Shown: positions 45,535-55,260, numbered from the stretch's first letter. The stretch is DNA of 56,212 nt from an uncultured SAR324 cluster bacterium (GCA_902513935.1 CABXOR010000003.1:1-56212), one strand, 5' to 3'. Made by a program: numbers and translations. The notes: a model not told the origin generated them from the sequence alone.

Positions 45535-47250
45535 CTACTTACGAGTCCAGTCTGCAATATTCCACAGTTCTGAGTCCCATGGATTCATACGAACACCGGA
45601 AAGCGTATTAGAATGAGCTGAAACATTACCCCGATGGATTAGCGGAATCATCGCATAATCCTGCATCAACATGTCATTCATCGCTTTTGTAAGACGAATA
45701 CGATCTTTCATTGCTGACGAGATTGACATTTTAGCGGAGAGTGCATCATAAGCTGGATTGCACCAGCGAGGCATATTGTTACCGCCCCATTTGTTTGACT
45801 TTTGCGCCATTTCCTTACAAGTCCAGTTGGACATGTAGGTTTGCGGATCCGTCCCACTGAAGTTGTTGGTGTACATCTCTATGTCCGTGTAAAACTTCTG
45901 GTAAGTGTCGGGACTACCGATATCTCCACCAAAGAAAACGGATGCACTTAGATTGCGAAGTTCAGTTTCTACACCAATCTGTTTCCACATTTCCTTAATG
46001 AAAGCCTGAGTGGCCTGACGAACAGAGTTTGTGGAGGTCTGGTAGAGTATTGAAATTCGGACTCCATTCTTTTTGCGAATTCCATCTGAACCACGTTTCC
46101 AGCCAGCTTCATCTAACAGGCGGTTTGCTTCAGCAACGTTTGGTGTTTTACACTCATCGTTTGCGGAAGAGGCATAAATCGCCGGTGCAGGAAGTACGTT
46201 ACAACTGATCTTTCCAGCCTTACCATAACCTGCATCAACCAGAACTTGGCGGTCAATCGCCAAAGAAAGTGCACGCCTTACATTGTAGTCCGACAAGTAA
46301 GGATGTGCATTGCGGTTATTGTTTCCGCCGATGTATTCAGCACGCTTATCACCAAGTGATGGATCAGGGTTGGTAAAGTTGACCATCAAACGTTCTACTG
46401 AAGTACCGAAAGCTGAAACTACTTTCCCTTTTCCAGCCTTTTCCATCCTGATGAGAATTTCCGGCTCGACCTGTAGGTTCCAGGCATAATCCATTTCACT
46501 AGTTTCCAAAACAGCACGAGCTGCAGAAACGGCATCTCCACCACCTTTGAAAACCAGTTTATTAAAGGCCGGTTTGCTTGCTTCACGGTAATTTGGATTA
46601 GCTTCAAAAACTATTACGTCATTCGGCTTAAAATCCACTACTTTGAATGGGCCAGTTCCAATTGGGTAAAAATTTTGTTTGTTACACTCCTGTGCTTTTG
46701 CTCCTTGACAACCGTCAAATTGCGCTTTTTGCAAAATGGGTGCATTGTAGCCTACAAAAGGGGCATAAGGGAACGGCTTTGGAACAGTGAACTCAACTTT
46801 TACTGTCAGACTGTTGACAGCAGTCACTGACTTGATATCGCTCCAATAATTAGATTGCGTACAACCTGTGTCAGTATTGGAGCAGTATTCATAAGTAAAA
46901 ACAGCATCGTCTGCGGTCAAGGCTGATCCATCAGACCACTTGATGCCTTTCTTAATTTTCCAAGTGATGGTCGTAAGGTCCTTTGATATACCTCCGTTGG
47001 CTACAGTAGGTATTTCCTCAGCTAGCCAAGCAAGCAAATTACCGTTTTCATCATAGCGACCTAAAGGTTCAAGAACGACCGAAGAGGCTTCCAGTTCCTT
47101 GGTTCCACCGGAAAGGTTGGGGTTCATGGTTGAAGGAGCCTGCCAATAGAGCAAGTTCAATTGACCGTCACTACCACGTTTGGCCTGGACGGGACTTGTT
47201 ATTCCCACTGCTATAGCGAGGGTCAGCAGGATGCTAATTATATACCTCAT
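45535..47250 (-). CDS. Periplasmic peptide-binding protein (SBP family 5)
   Basis: 571 residues from the ATG at 47250, which has AAGGTG just upstream. The signal peptide is about 23 residues, ending PVQA before KRGSDG. The SBP_bac_5 pattern follows: LNLLYWQAPSTMNPNLSGG, WKIKKGIKWSDGSALTADD, PIGTGPFKVVDFKPND and NVRRALSLAIDRQ. Cysteine pairs (YCSNTDTGC, GCQGAKAQEC, ISCN...DEC, WTC...RWC) suggest disulfides formed in the periplasm. The frame is open to a TTG at 47316 without similarity. It binds oligo- or dipeptides for the OppBCDF-type complex. It has its own promoter, a structured leader and a terminator right after it. Confidence 0.93.
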   Translation of the reverse strand: MRYIISILLTLAIAVGITSPVQAKRGSDGQLNLLYWQAPSTMNPNLSGGTKELEASSVVLEPLGRYDENGNLLAWLAEEIPTVANGGISKDLTTITWKIKKGIKWSDGSALTADDAVFTYEYCSNTDTGCTQSNYWSDIKSVTAVNSLTVKVEFTVPKPFPYAPFVGYNAPILQKAQFDGCQGAKAQECNKQNFYPIGTGPFKVVDFKPNDVIVFEANPNYREASKPAFNKLVFKGGGDAVSAARAVLETSEMDYAWNLQVEPEILIRMEKAGKGKVVSAFGTSVERLMVNFTNPDPSLGDKRAEYIGGNNNRNAHPYLSDYNVRRALSLAIDRQVLVDAGYGKAGKISCNVLPAPAIYASSANDECKTPNVAEANRLLDEAGWKRGSDGIRKKNGVRISILYQTSTNSVRQATQAFIKEMWKQIGVETELRNLSASVFFGGDIGSPDTYQKFYTDIEMYTNNFSGTDPQTYMSNWTCKEMAQKSNKWGGNNMPRWCNPAYDALSAKMSISSAMKDRIRLTKAMNDMLMQDYAMIPLIHRGNVSAHSNTLSGVRMNPWDSELWNIADWTRK

Positions 47251-47321
47251 AATACACCTTATCATGTGAGTTAATGGCCAGAAGAAAAGGGGCAACCGAC
47301 CGCAATTGACATTCAAAATAA

Positions 47322-47396
47322 TTCTGAATGCTGTTGACGAGGCGTCCTACAAAATAAGGCAGGAAACCTTCTTTTTTTAACTTACTGCATTCAGAA
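47322..47396 (-). promoter_or_regulatory. Long-range inverted repeat in the leader of the peptide-binding protein gene
   Basis: Ten-base perfect arms (TTCTGAATGC and GCATTCAGAA) enclose 55 nt that contain a smaller AAGG/CCTT stem. The element lies inside the roughly 175-nt leader between the promoter at 47432-47459 and the ATG at 47250. It could stabilise the mRNA or act as a regulatory structure. No terminator-like T-run follows on the minus strand. Confidence 0.5.
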
Positions 47397-47431
47397 CCAT
47401 TTCATAATGCTCTTTTACAGAAAGTCGAGAC

Positions 47432-47459
47432 ATTATAAGGTTATTTTATAAATTGTCAA
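47432..47459 (-). promoter_or_regulatory. Consensus sigma-70 promoter of the peptide-binding protein gene
   Basis: On the minus strand the -35 TTGACA (47454-47459) and the -10 TATAAT (47432-47437) both match consensus at all six bases, with 16-nt spacing. It lies just downstream of the oppF-type stop and would give high independent expression of the binding protein. Confidence 0.85.
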
Positions 47460-47472
47460 ACTAATTTTTTAA

Positions 47473-48456
47473 TTACACTAAATGGCAAGCAACCTGATGC
47501 CCCTGAGAAACTTCTCTCCATTCCGGAACATCCTTGAAACAGCGATCCTCAGCCCTAGGACAGCGTGTACTGAAGTTACAACCTGAAGGCGGATCAGCAG
47601 GGCTTGGTACATCTCCAACCAGGATAGTGCGCTTACGTTTCCTTTCTATTTTTGGATCGTGCATTGGAACTGCGGAAAGCAAAGCCTGAGTGTATGGATG
47701 AAGAGGTGCTAAATAGAGATCTTGGCTTGAAGCCAGTTCGACTATTCGTCCAAGATACATCACAGCTACTCGATTGGCAATGTGGCGTATCATGCTCAAA
47801 TCGTGTGAGATGAACAAATAGGTCAGTCCATATTTTTCCTGAAGATCCTCTAAAAGGTTAATTACTTGTGCTTGAATTGAAACATCCAGTGCAGCAATTG
47901 GTTCATCACAGATGATGAAATCCGGACTCAAGGCCAGTGCACGGGCAATGCCTATTCGTTGACGTTGACCACCAGAAAATTCATGGGGATAACGATTTGT
48001 GAATTTTGGGTTCATCCCGACTGAAATCAGGAGTTGTTCTACAAGTTCCAGTCGCTCTTCAGACTGAAAATTTTTATGTTCATTGATCGGTTCGCTGATG
48101 ATGCTACCTACCGTCATCCTTGGATTCAGGCTATCCTGCGGATCCTGAAAAATCATTTGCATCTGCTGGCGTTGTTTGCGTAATTCTTCCTTATCGAGAG
48201 AGGTGAAATCTCGTCCTTTGAAAAAAACCTTTCCTGCAGTAGCTGGAATTAATTGAAGAATAACCCGACCGGCAGTAGATTTTCCGCACCCGCTTTCGCC
48301 TACCAAACCCAAAGTTTCACCTTCCTGTATTTCGAAAGTAATACCGTCAACTGCATTAACACTACCGACTTCCCTGCGAAAAATTCCACGGGTAATCGGG
48401 AAATGTTTTACCAGTCCATCAACCTTCAGCAAATCCTTATTATTCTCATTTGTCAT
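47473..48456 (-). CDS. Peptide ABC transporter ATPase, OppF/DppF type
   Basis: 327 residues. Walker A is GESGCGKST near 54-62. The Q-loop reads [17 protein letters not shown], the signature [15 protein letters not shown] and Walker [13 protein letters not shown], followed by the H-loop FISHDLS. The C-terminal oligopeptide-transporter tail carries cysteines ([21 protein letters not shown]), as in families where it binds an iron-sulfur cluster. It overlaps the OppD-type gene by 4 nt and pairs with it as a heterodimer. Confidence 0.95.
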   Translation of the reverse strand: MTNENNKDLLKVDGLVKHFPITRGIFRREVGSVNAVDGITFEIQEGETLGLVGESGCGKSTAGRVILQLIPATAGKVFFKGRDFTSLDKEELRKQRQQMQMIFQDPQDSLNPRMTVGSIISEPINEHKNFQSEERLELVEQLLISVGMNPKFTNRYPHEFSGGQRQRIGIARALALSPDFIICDEPIAALDVSIQAQVINLLEDLQEKYGLTYLFISHDLSMIRHIANRVAVMYLGRIVELASSQDLYLAPLHPYTQALLSAVPMHDPKIERKRKRTILVGDVPSPADPPSGCNFSTRCPRAEDRCFKDVPEWREVSQGHQVACHLV

Positions 48457-49448
48457 TCGTTCACTCTGGATTCAGGATCCCACCAACAGGCGACTTTATG
48501 ATTCTCTTTTCTTTTAGTTAACACAGGATTTTCCCGTCGGCAACGATCCATGGTATGGGTACAACGCGGTACAAAAGGACAACTTGTTGGTTTATTGTAT
48601 AGATTTGGAGGTTGACCTTCTATGCTTTCCAAGCGTGCTACACGTTTACCCCCCAGATTAGGCAACGTTTTCAGCAAGCCCTGTGTATAAGGATGTTTTG
48701 GATTACTGTATAGTTCGTCCACCGTTCCTTCTTCAACTATATATCCTCCGTACATTACCGCCACCCGATCTGCCATTCCTGCGACAACACCAAGGTCGTG
48801 TGTGATCCAGATAATTGCCATACCGAGTTCTTTACGAAGCTTTTTAACGATGTCCAGTATTTGCGCCTGTATGGTCACATCAAGGGCTGTAGTTGGCTCA
48901 TCGGCTATCAGTACTTTAGGATCACAGGCCAGGGCCATGGCTATCATGACCCGTTGGCGCATTCCTCCGGAAAACTGGTGTGGAAAATCATTTAGGCGGT
49001 TTTCAGCCATTGGAATACCAACTAAATCCAAAAGTTCCGCCGAGCGTTGACGAGCTTTCTTCCTGCTCATTCCCAAGTGTTCACGCATCGGTTCTGCCAA
49101 TTGATATCCAATTTTCAAAACTGGATTGAGTGACGTCATTGGATCCTGAAAAATGAAACCAATTTTACCACCCCGTACTTTCCTGAGATCCCTAAAATCA
49201 AGCTGAATCAAGTCCTGACCTTCAAAGTTTGCCATTCCGGAAACGATTTCCGCGGGAGGCATGGGCAGAAGTTTGAGGAGTGACATCATTGTCACGCTTT
49301 TCCCGGAACCGCTTTCACCAACTACTCCAAGCAGTTCTGCTTTCTTCAATTCAAAACTGATTCCATTGACTGCGTGGACCAGGCCATCCTGGGTGTGAAA
49401 ACGTGTGCTTAAATTTTCGACTTGGAGAATGGTGGATTGATTTGACAA
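48453..49448 (-). CDS. Peptide ABC transporter ATPase, OppD/DppD type
   Basis: 331 residues. Walker A is GESGSGKS near 38-45. The Q-loop reads [15 protein letters not shown], the signature [15 protein letters not shown] and Walker [13 protein letters not shown]. The C-terminal cysteine-bearing tail ([19 protein letters not shown]) is typical. The start is TTG at 49446-49448 with no obvious Shine-Dalgarno sequence. First gene of the peptide-transport array, with a promoter-like sequence about 46 nt upstream. Its order before the binding protein (ATPases first) is unusual. Confidence 0.93.
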   Translation of the reverse strand: MSNQSTILQVENLSTRFHTQDGLVHAVNGISFELKKAELLGVVGESGSGKSVTMMSLLKLLPMPPAEIVSGMANFEGQDLIQLDFRDLRKVRGGKIGFIFQDPMTSLNPVLKIGYQLAEPMREHLGMSRKKARQRSAELLDLVGIPMAENRLNDFPHQFSGGMRQRVMIAMALACDPKVLIADEPTTALDVTIQAQILDIVKKLRKELGMAIIWITHDLGVVAGMADRVAVMYGGYIVEEGTVDELYSNPKHPYTQGLLKTLPNLGGKRVARLESIEGQPPNLYNKPTSCPFVPRCTHTMDRCRRENPVLTKRKENHKVACWWDPESRVNE

Positions 49449-49493
49449 AATACTAGAAAGCTTTTTAGTTTGGAAATAATATTCAAGAAACGG

Positions 49494-49521
49494 AGTTTAG
49501 TCTTCTCTGACGATATGTCAA
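49494..49521 (-). promoter_or_regulatory. Candidate promoter of the peptide-transport array
   Basis: On the minus strand TTGACA (49516-49521, full match) and TAAACT (49494-49499, four of six) are 16 nt apart. Transcription would start near 49487, some 40 nt before the TTG start of the OppD-type gene. Confidence 0.5.
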
Positions 49522-49582
49522 GAACAATCTTGAATTTTAAAGAGTTGACCAAATAAACTTTATAAAAAAATTTCATTTTCAA

Positions 49583-49611
49583 TTGACTTAATTCATTTTT
49601 TCATAGATAAT
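49583..49611 (+). promoter_or_regulatory. Candidate rpsD promoter
   Basis: TTGACT (49583-49588) and GATAAT (49606-49611) are separated by exactly 17 nt, each with five of six consensus bases. It implies a leader of about 165 nt before the ATG at 49782. Confidence 0.65.
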
Positions 49612-49781
49612 CAGCAGTCTATTTAATGTTCTCTTTGACGTATGGAGATTCAGTCGGACCCATTTCATGGGATGGCATCCTGAGAATTTTACACAGAGAG
49701 CGAACTTGCGAGATAATTTTTCTCTAAATTGTTGTTATTCTATAGTCCTCCAAAGGTGCCATCTGAACGGAAAATAAATAT

Positions 49782-50393
49782 ATGCCAGGAAAATCCACAA
49801 TAAAACATAAGGTTTGCCGTGCTTTGGGAATTAATGTAATAGGAAGTCCAAGTGCAGCACTTACATTGAGTCGTCGTCCTAATCGTCCAGGACAGCATGG
49901 AGCAAGCCGTCAAGCAAAGATCTCCCCTTTTGGTCTACAGTTGAGAGAGACTCAAAAGCTGAAAGCCTTTTACGGAATCAGTTCTAAACAGTTACGTCGT
50001 TATTACGACAAAGCGGCAAGGGGCCGGATCCAAACCAACGTTGCACTCGTTCAAACTCTCGAAACGCGGTTAGACAACATGGCTTTTCGTATGGGTTTTT
50101 CAGGAACATTACGTGCCGCCCGACAGATGGTTGTTCACTGCCACATCACAGTAAACGGTAAAAAAGTCAATAAACCTGGTTATCAGATAAAGCCTAGTGA
50201 CATTGTTCAACTGAGAGAAAAAAGTCAAAAAATAGACCGATACAAGGATTGGTTCAATTTCTTTGAACAGAAATTAGCATACGTTCAGCGTGACACAAAG
50301 AAATTTTCCGGTACGCTTGTACAGATTCCGGATCGTGAGGAAATACCTATCGACGTTGAGGATCACTTGGTAGTCGAATTCATGGCTCGCTGA
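49782..50393 (+). CDS. rpsD: 30S ribosomal protein S4
   Basis: 203-residue primary 16S rRNA-binding protein. The N-terminal region (PNRPGQHGASRQAKISPFGLQLRETQKLK) lacks the four-cysteine zinc site, so this is the C-minus form. The S4 RNA-binding domain follows (TLETRLDNMAFRMGFSGTLRAARQMVVHCHITVNGKKV). Instead of lying with rpsM, rpsK and rpoA it stands alone with its own promoter and a long leader, so autoregulation by S4 binding to the leader is possible but not shown. Confidence 0.97.
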   Translation: MPGKSTIKHKVCRALGINVIGSPSAALTLSRRPNRPGQHGASRQAKISPFGLQLRETQKLKAFYGISSKQLRRYYDKAARGRIQTNVALVQTLETRLDNMAFRMGFSGTLRAARQMVVHCHITVNGKKVNKPGYQIKPSDIVQLREKSQKIDRYKDWFNFFEQKLAYVQRDTKKFSGTLVQIPDREEIPIDVEDHLVVEFMAR

Positions 50394-50519
50394 TTTTTTG
50401 CATTTTGGTACCGCCTGCCCCGATGTCAGCCGGTTGGATCTGATTACTTTCAAACCCATTCCCGCCTCCCGTCCTCAAACATCGGTTCACTAAAAAATAC
50501 AGTTTTTTTAAATCGAATC

Positions 50520-53204
50520 ATGAAAAGCTCAAAACAAATTCGGCAGGAATTCATCTCTTTCTTTGAAGAACGAGGACACCGTTTTGTGCGCAGTGCTCCA
50601 GTAGTTCCCAATGACGATCAGACTTTGCTCTTTTCTAATTCAGGAATGGCACAGTTTAAAGAAGTGTTTTTGGGAACCGGTGTCAGAGATTACAATCGTG
50701 CAGTAAACTCTCAAAAATGTATCCGAGCCAGTGGGAAACACAATGACCTGGAAGATGTAGGGCATGACAATTACCATCACACTTTTTTTGAGATGCTCGG
50801 CAATTGGTCTTTCGGAGACTATTTTAAAAAAGAGGCCATTGAATGGGCATGGGAATTAATGACAGGAGTTTGGGGGCTTCCAAAAGACAAATTGTGGGCC
50901 ACAGTTTTTGAGGGCGGAGACGGTGTGGCTCCCGATGAGGAAGCAGAAAACTTCTGGCGGAAGTCTACCGGAATCAATCCGGATCAGGTATTACGTTTTG
51001 ACAAAAAAGATAATTTCTGGGAAATGGGAGAAGTGGGCCCCTGCGGACCATGTTCTGAACTCCACATCGATTTGGGCGAAGGTACCTGCCCGCATTCAGA
51101 CAAACACGATTGCTCCATCAATCTCGAGGGCTGCTGGCGTTTTGTTGAGTTGTGGAATCTGGTTTTCATTCAATATCAGCGCTTTCCAGATGGCCACCTT
51201 GAACCATTGTCGGCACAGCATGTAGATACCGGAATGGGCCTAGAGCGAATTTGCCGTGTTCTTCAAGAAGTGGATTCCAATTACAGTACAGATCTTTTTA
51301 TTCCAATTTTAGACAGCATCAGCGAAGTCACCGGACAAACAGATTCCGGTGGGGAAGTTAGTGTTGCATATCGTGTGATTGCAGATCATTTGCGCTCGCT
51401 GAGTTTTGCCATTGCAGATGGTGCCTTACCATCCAACGAAGGACCCGGATATGTTTTGCGTCGAATGTTACGCAGAGCAACGCGTTTCGGACGTGTCTTG
51501 AATATGCACGAACCGTTTATTTATAAGCTGGTGCCCATTCTGTCAGAAGTTATGGGTGAGGCCTTTCCGGAAATCAACAAGCAGCAAAAACATGTACAAA
51601 ATATAATAAAGGCAGAGGAGACCAGTTTCGGATTGACGCTTGATCGTGGTCTTGAAATATTTGAAAAAATGGCTACAGCTTCAGAAACAATTTCTGCAAA
51701 AGAACTATCTGGAGAAAACGCTTTTAAACTTTATGACACTTACGGCTTTCCCGTTGATTTAACAAGACTTATGTGTGAAGAACACGGTTTTGGAGTTGAT
51801 GAAGTAGTCTTTGAAAAATTAATGAAAGAACAGCGCACCCGTGCCCGTGAATCAGGAAAATTTAAGGCTACACTTGATAAATGGACAGAAATTTCAAAAG
51901 GAGCAGATTCTAAATTTGTGGGCTATGATTCCTTCCAGACCAAATCAAAATTGCGGAGACATTCCCTCAACGATCAGGGACAATGGCAGTTTATTTTGGA
52001 CATCACACCATTTTACGCAGAATCTGGAGGACAGATTGGTGATTATGGGATCTTGGAACAAATCGGAAAATCAGTGGCAGACAAAAAATTATGGAATGTT
52101 GTCGACGTGCAAAAACAAGGAGATTCAATCATCCACTTTTGTGAAGCTGTTAGTCCCGAAAAGGGAATCGATGCCCCGGATGACTCTCCAATGATTGCAA
52201 CTGTAGATGAAAAATTACGTTTATCTACAACCAATAATCATACTTCTGCTCACTTGATGCACGAAGCCTTACGTCAAGTTTTGGGTGAACATGTTACTCA
52301 AGCCGGATCATTGGTAAATCCGGATATTTTACGATTTGATTTCACTCATTTTGAAAAAGTTAGCGTAGAACAACTGGAAGAAATTGAGAATATTGTCAAC
52401 TCTGTTATACGTGATAACATTCCAACAGATATTTTCGAAACACCATTTCAGGAAGCAATTGATTCCGGAATCACTGCATTGTTTGGAGAAAAATATGGAG
52501 ATGTAGTACGTGTGGTAAAAATATCCGATTTTTCAGAAGAACTTTGCGGAGGGTGTCATGTTAAAGCAACTGGACAAATCGGACAGTTTCGAGTTTTTTC
52601 TGAAGAAGCAATTGCTTCCGGAATAAGGCGGATTGTGGCTGTAACAGGACAGAAAGCAGAATTAATGAACCAGGAACATGGCAGAGTTGCACGCTCTTTA
52701 CGCCAATTGATGAATGTTCCTGAAGCACAGGTGCCTGAAATGGTCGAAATACTTGCAGAAGAAAAACGACAATTGGAAAAAGAACTTCAAGCATTGCGAA
52801 GCGAAAGTGCTCTTGCCGGAGTGTCTGAACTGGTAGCAAAAGCGGAAGAAGTGGAAGGAATTTTAGTCCTGGCAACAGAAATTGAAGTCGATTCGGCTGA
52901 TACTCTCCGGAACGTGGGGCAGGCAGTCCGGGAACAATTACCCTCTGGTGTGGCGTGGCTGGCAACCACCACTTCTGGGAGTTCCGACGATAATGGAAAA
53001 AGCACCTTGCTTTGTGTAGTTTCCGATGATTTGATTAAGAGAGGATTTAAAGCTGGCGAAATGGTGAATACCGTTGCGCAACTTGCAGAAGGGCGTGGTG
53101 GAGGGAAACCAAACATGGCTCAAGCGGGCATCAAAGCACCTCAAAAACTTGCAGATGCATTGGCTAAAGCACCGGATATTGTGCGTAAAAAACTGGCAAA
53201 TTAA
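50520..53204 (+). CDS. alaS: Alanine--tRNA ligase
   Basis: 894-residue class II synthetase of usual length. The catalytic core is in the first 450 residues (FSNSGMAQFKEVFLG, EMLGNWSFGDYFKKEAI, DTGMGLERI). The editing domain carries the zinc site H574/H578 (HTSAHLMH) and C676..H680 (CGGCH), so mischarged Ser/Gly can be cleared. The C-terminal part is a coiled coil plus the DHHA1-like C-Ala domain with GRGGGKPNMAQAG. lolC/E-type starts 3 nt after its stop, implying one transcript. Confidence 0.98.
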   Translation: MKSSKQIRQEFISFFEERGHRFVRSAPVVPNDDQTLLFSNSGMAQFKEVFLGTGVRDYNRAVNSQKCIRASGKHNDLEDVGHDNYHHTFFEMLGNWSFGDYFKKEAIEWAWELMTGVWGLPKDKLWATVFEGGDGVAPDEEAENFWRKSTGINPDQVLRFDKKDNFWEMGEVGPCGPCSELHIDLGEGTCPHSDKHDCSINLEGCWRFVELWNLVFIQYQRFPDGHLEPLSAQHVDTGMGLERICRVLQEVDSNYSTDLFIPILDSISEVTGQTDSGGEVSVAYRVIADHLRSLSFAIADGALPSNEGPGYVLRRMLRRATRFGRVLNMHEPFIYKLVPILSEVMGEAFPEINKQQKHVQNIIKAEETSFGLTLDRGLEIFEKMATASETISAKELSGENAFKLYDTYGFPVDLTRLMCEEHGFGVDEVVFEKLMKEQRTRARESGKFKATLDKWTEISKGADSKFVGYDSFQTKSKLRRHSLNDQGQWQFILDITPFYAESGGQIGDYGILEQIGKSVADKKLWNVVDVQKQGDSIIHFCEAVSPEKGIDAPDDSPMIATVDEKLRLSTTNNHTSAHLMHEALRQVLGEHVTQAGSLVNPDILRFDFTHFEKVSVEQLEEIENIVNSVIRDNIPTDIFETPFQEAIDSGITALFGEKYGDVVRVVKISDFSEELCGGCHVKATGQIGQFRVFSEEAIASGIRRIVAVTGQKAELMNQEHGRVARSLRQLMNVPEAQVPEMVEILAEEKRQLEKELQALRSESALAGVSELVAKAEEVEGILVLATEIEVDSADTLRNVGQAVREQLPSGVAWLATTTSGSSDDNGKSTLLCVVSDDLIKRGFKAGEMVNTVAQLAEGRGGGKPNMAQAGIKAPQKLADALAKAPDIVRKKLAN

Positions 53205-53207
53205 CTG

Positions 53208-54497
53208 ATGCGCTACGAAACTTTCATAGGTAAACGCTATCTTTTTTCTCCCCGCCGTGATCGTTCAATTTCAGTAATCACCTGGATTTCGATTGGGGGC
53301 GTGGCATTAGGTGTGGTTGCCCTCATTGTTTCAACCTCAGTAATGAACGGTTTCCGCACAAATTTACGGGATGCCGTAACTGGTTCATTACCGCACATCA
53401 CTGTTTTTGCCTGGGATGACACGATGAAAAATTATTCCGGACTGCAAAAACGTTTGATGGAGCATCCTGAAGTAAAAGGTGTTGCACCCTACATTTTCAA
53501 GCAAGCACTTCTAACCGGACGCAAACAGCCCAAAGGTGCTCTTCTCCGTGGAATTGATCCTGGACAGGAATCAGAAGTTACAAAAATCTCCTCATTTTTA
53601 CGCGAAGAAGTTTACGGTTTTGCCCCACCCCTGGAAAAACAGGCGCTTATTTCAAAAAAATTGCTTCATAGACTCTCACACCTCGATGCTAGGATTAATC
53701 GTCTTAAAGACGGAATTATTCTGGGAGCAAAATTGGCTCGACAACTGGAGACCGGGGTAGGAGATACAGTCAAGCTGGTTTCATCCGAGCAACGCATGAC
53801 TCCGATTGGCGATGTTCCCCGAATCAAAAAACTGGAGGTGATCGGTATTTTCGAATCAGGAATTTCCGGTTATGATGAAGTGTTAGCCTTTATTGATTAC
53901 AGGCTACTGCAAAAAATTTACCGCATGGACGACAAAATAACGGGTCTGGGGGTGAGTATCAGAGATGCGGGATCCGCTCCGGAAATTGCTATGGAATTGT
54001 CAGAAATAGGTGTGGAATATGTTGTCAGTAATTGGGCGGATGAAAACAAAAGTATCTTTCAGGTAATGAAACTGGAAAAAATCGGTCTGTTTCTCATTCT
54101 CATAATCATCATTGTTGTGGCTGCTTTCAATATCATCAGTTCACTGGTTATGCTGGTTTTGGAAAAGTCCAGGGAAATTGCAATTCTCAAAGCTTTGGGT
54201 GCAAAAGATTCCAGTATCCAGCGCATATTTTTCTTTCAGGGATTAGTTATCGGCTCGCTGGGGACAATCAGCGGAGTGTTGGTAGGTTTGGCTATCTGCT
54301 GGGTAATTATGACCTTTGACATTATTGATATTCCTGCAGGAGTTTATCCTGGTGGAAACAGGATCCCTGTATTGATTGATTGGACAGATGTCCTAATAAC
54401 TACTGCTGCTTCTTTATTGATTTGTGTACTTGTGACTCTGTATCCATCCACAAAAGCTTCCCGTCTCAATCCGGTTGACCCTCTACGCTACGAATAA
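53208..54497 (+). CDS. Lipoprotein-releasing ABC transporter permease, LolC/LolE family
   Basis: 429-residue inner-membrane protein that, with the ATPase LolD, releases lipoproteins toward the outer membrane. The N-terminus YETFIGKRYLFSPRRDRSISVITWISIGGVALGV is the LolC/E hallmark, followed by one helix, a large periplasmic domain (about 50-280) and three C-terminal helices with the MVLEKSREIAILKALGA FtsX motif. The helix count of four fits. lolD is not adjacent, and whether this is LolC, LolE or a LolF-like homodimer cannot be decided from this window. Confidence 0.93.
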   Translation: MRYETFIGKRYLFSPRRDRSISVITWISIGGVALGVVALIVSTSVMNGFRTNLRDAVTGSLPHITVFAWDDTMKNYSGLQKRLMEHPEVKGVAPYIFKQALLTGRKQPKGALLRGIDPGQESEVTKISSFLREEVYGFAPPLEKQALISKKLLHRLSHLDARINRLKDGIILGAKLARQLETGVGDTVKLVSSEQRMTPIGDVPRIKKLEVIGIFESGISGYDEVLAFIDYRLLQKIYRMDDKITGLGVSIRDAGSAPEIAMELSEIGVEYVVSNWADENKSIFQVMKLEKIGLFLILIIIIVVAAFNIISSLVMLVLEKSREIAILKALGAKDSSIQRIFFFQGLVIGSLGTISGVLVGLAICWVIMTFDIIDIPAGVYPGGNRIPVLIDWTDVLITTAASLLICVLVTLYPSTKASRLNPVDPLRYE

Positions 54498-54639
54498 AAT
54501 ATTGGGCAGCATGATGTTTTGTAATAAAACTTGTTATTATGTCGTTTATACTCCAACATAATAGGTTATGATGATTTGGAAACCATCAAAAATTAAGCTA
54601 GTGAAAACTTTTTGACCGTCTTTAAAAGAGGAGTAGTCG

Positions 54640-54951
54640 ATGACTTATACTGTAACTGCAAACTGTGAAAAATGTAAATATACAGACTGTGTGGAAGTGT
54701 GTCCTGTAGAGGCATTTCACGAAGGGCCTGAAATGTTGTACATTAATCCGGAAACCTGCATTGATTGTAATGCCTGCGTTGAAGAATGTCCCGTGGAAGC
54801 AATTTATGCAGATGTGGATGTTCCGGAAAAATGGGAAAGTTACACTGCATTAAATGAAGAAAAATGCGAAGAGTATCCAATAATCGAAGAAGCAAAAGAT
54901 CCTCTCCCTACTGCACGAACTCTTGAAGAAATTCAGGCTGCAGAAGGTTAA
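54640..54951 (+). CDS. fdxA: Ferredoxin, 7Fe (3Fe-4S/4Fe-4S) FdxA type
   Basis: 103 residues with the Azotobacter ferredoxin I layout. The first cluster cysteines are C9, C12, C17 and C21 (CEKCKYTDCVEVCP), the second are C40, C43, C46 and C50 (CIDCNACVEECP). The extended C-terminal half (EKWESYTALNEEKCEEYPIIEEAKDPLPTA) is the hallmark of FdxA and unlike short bacterial ferredoxins. A strong Shine-Dalgarno sequence AGAGGAG lies at 54627-54633, 6 nt before the ATG. An electron carrier in the cytoplasm; the partner is unknown. Confidence 0.93.
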   Translation: MTYTVTANCEKCKYTDCVEVCPVEAFHEGPEMLYINPETCIDCNACVEECPVEAIYADVDVPEKWESYTALNEEKCEEYPIIEEAKDPLPTARTLEEIQAAEG

Positions 54952-55029
54952 GCTGAACAAAAAAACGTTATCAGCATTTAATGGCAAGCATTGATCTAAA
55001 TAGAATTTTAACACAAACACAAACGAACC

Positions 55030-55212
55030 ATGGCCGTACCAAGAAGAAAAACCTCGCGCAGTCAACGTGATCACAGACGGGGACACATCAAAATTCCAGA
55101 ATCAGCCCTCTCAGAATGTACCAACTGTCATGCATTGATCCGTCCTCATAGAGTTTGCCCCGAATGTGGATTTTATAAGGGCGTCGAAGTCATCGAAATT
55201 AAAGCATCTTGA
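55030..55212 (+). CDS. rpmF: 50S ribosomal protein L32
   Basis: 60-residue ribosomal protein beginning MAVPRRKTSRSQRDHRR, the usual L32 front. It is the zinc-binding form, with CTNCH and CPECGFY providing four cysteines. plsX follows after 48 nt, the conserved rpmF-plsX arrangement that links ribosome and membrane lipid synthesis. Confidence 0.97.
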   Translation: MAVPRRKTSRSQRDHRRGHIKIPESALSECTNCHALIRPHRVCPECGFYKGVEVIEIKAS

Positions 55213-55260
55213 GCTGTTTTTGCAGCTCTTTCACTCATCAGCAGCAACCCGGAAAACAGT

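Larger units (their letters stand above)
49449..49781. other. Intergenic region between divergent opp-type operon and rpsD
   Basis: 333 nt with no credible gene. It carries promoter-like sequences in both directions (49494-49521 minus, 49583-49611 plus) and about 165 nt of rpsD leader with small hairpins (for example CCCAT / ATGGG at 49659-49671). Confidence 0.7.
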
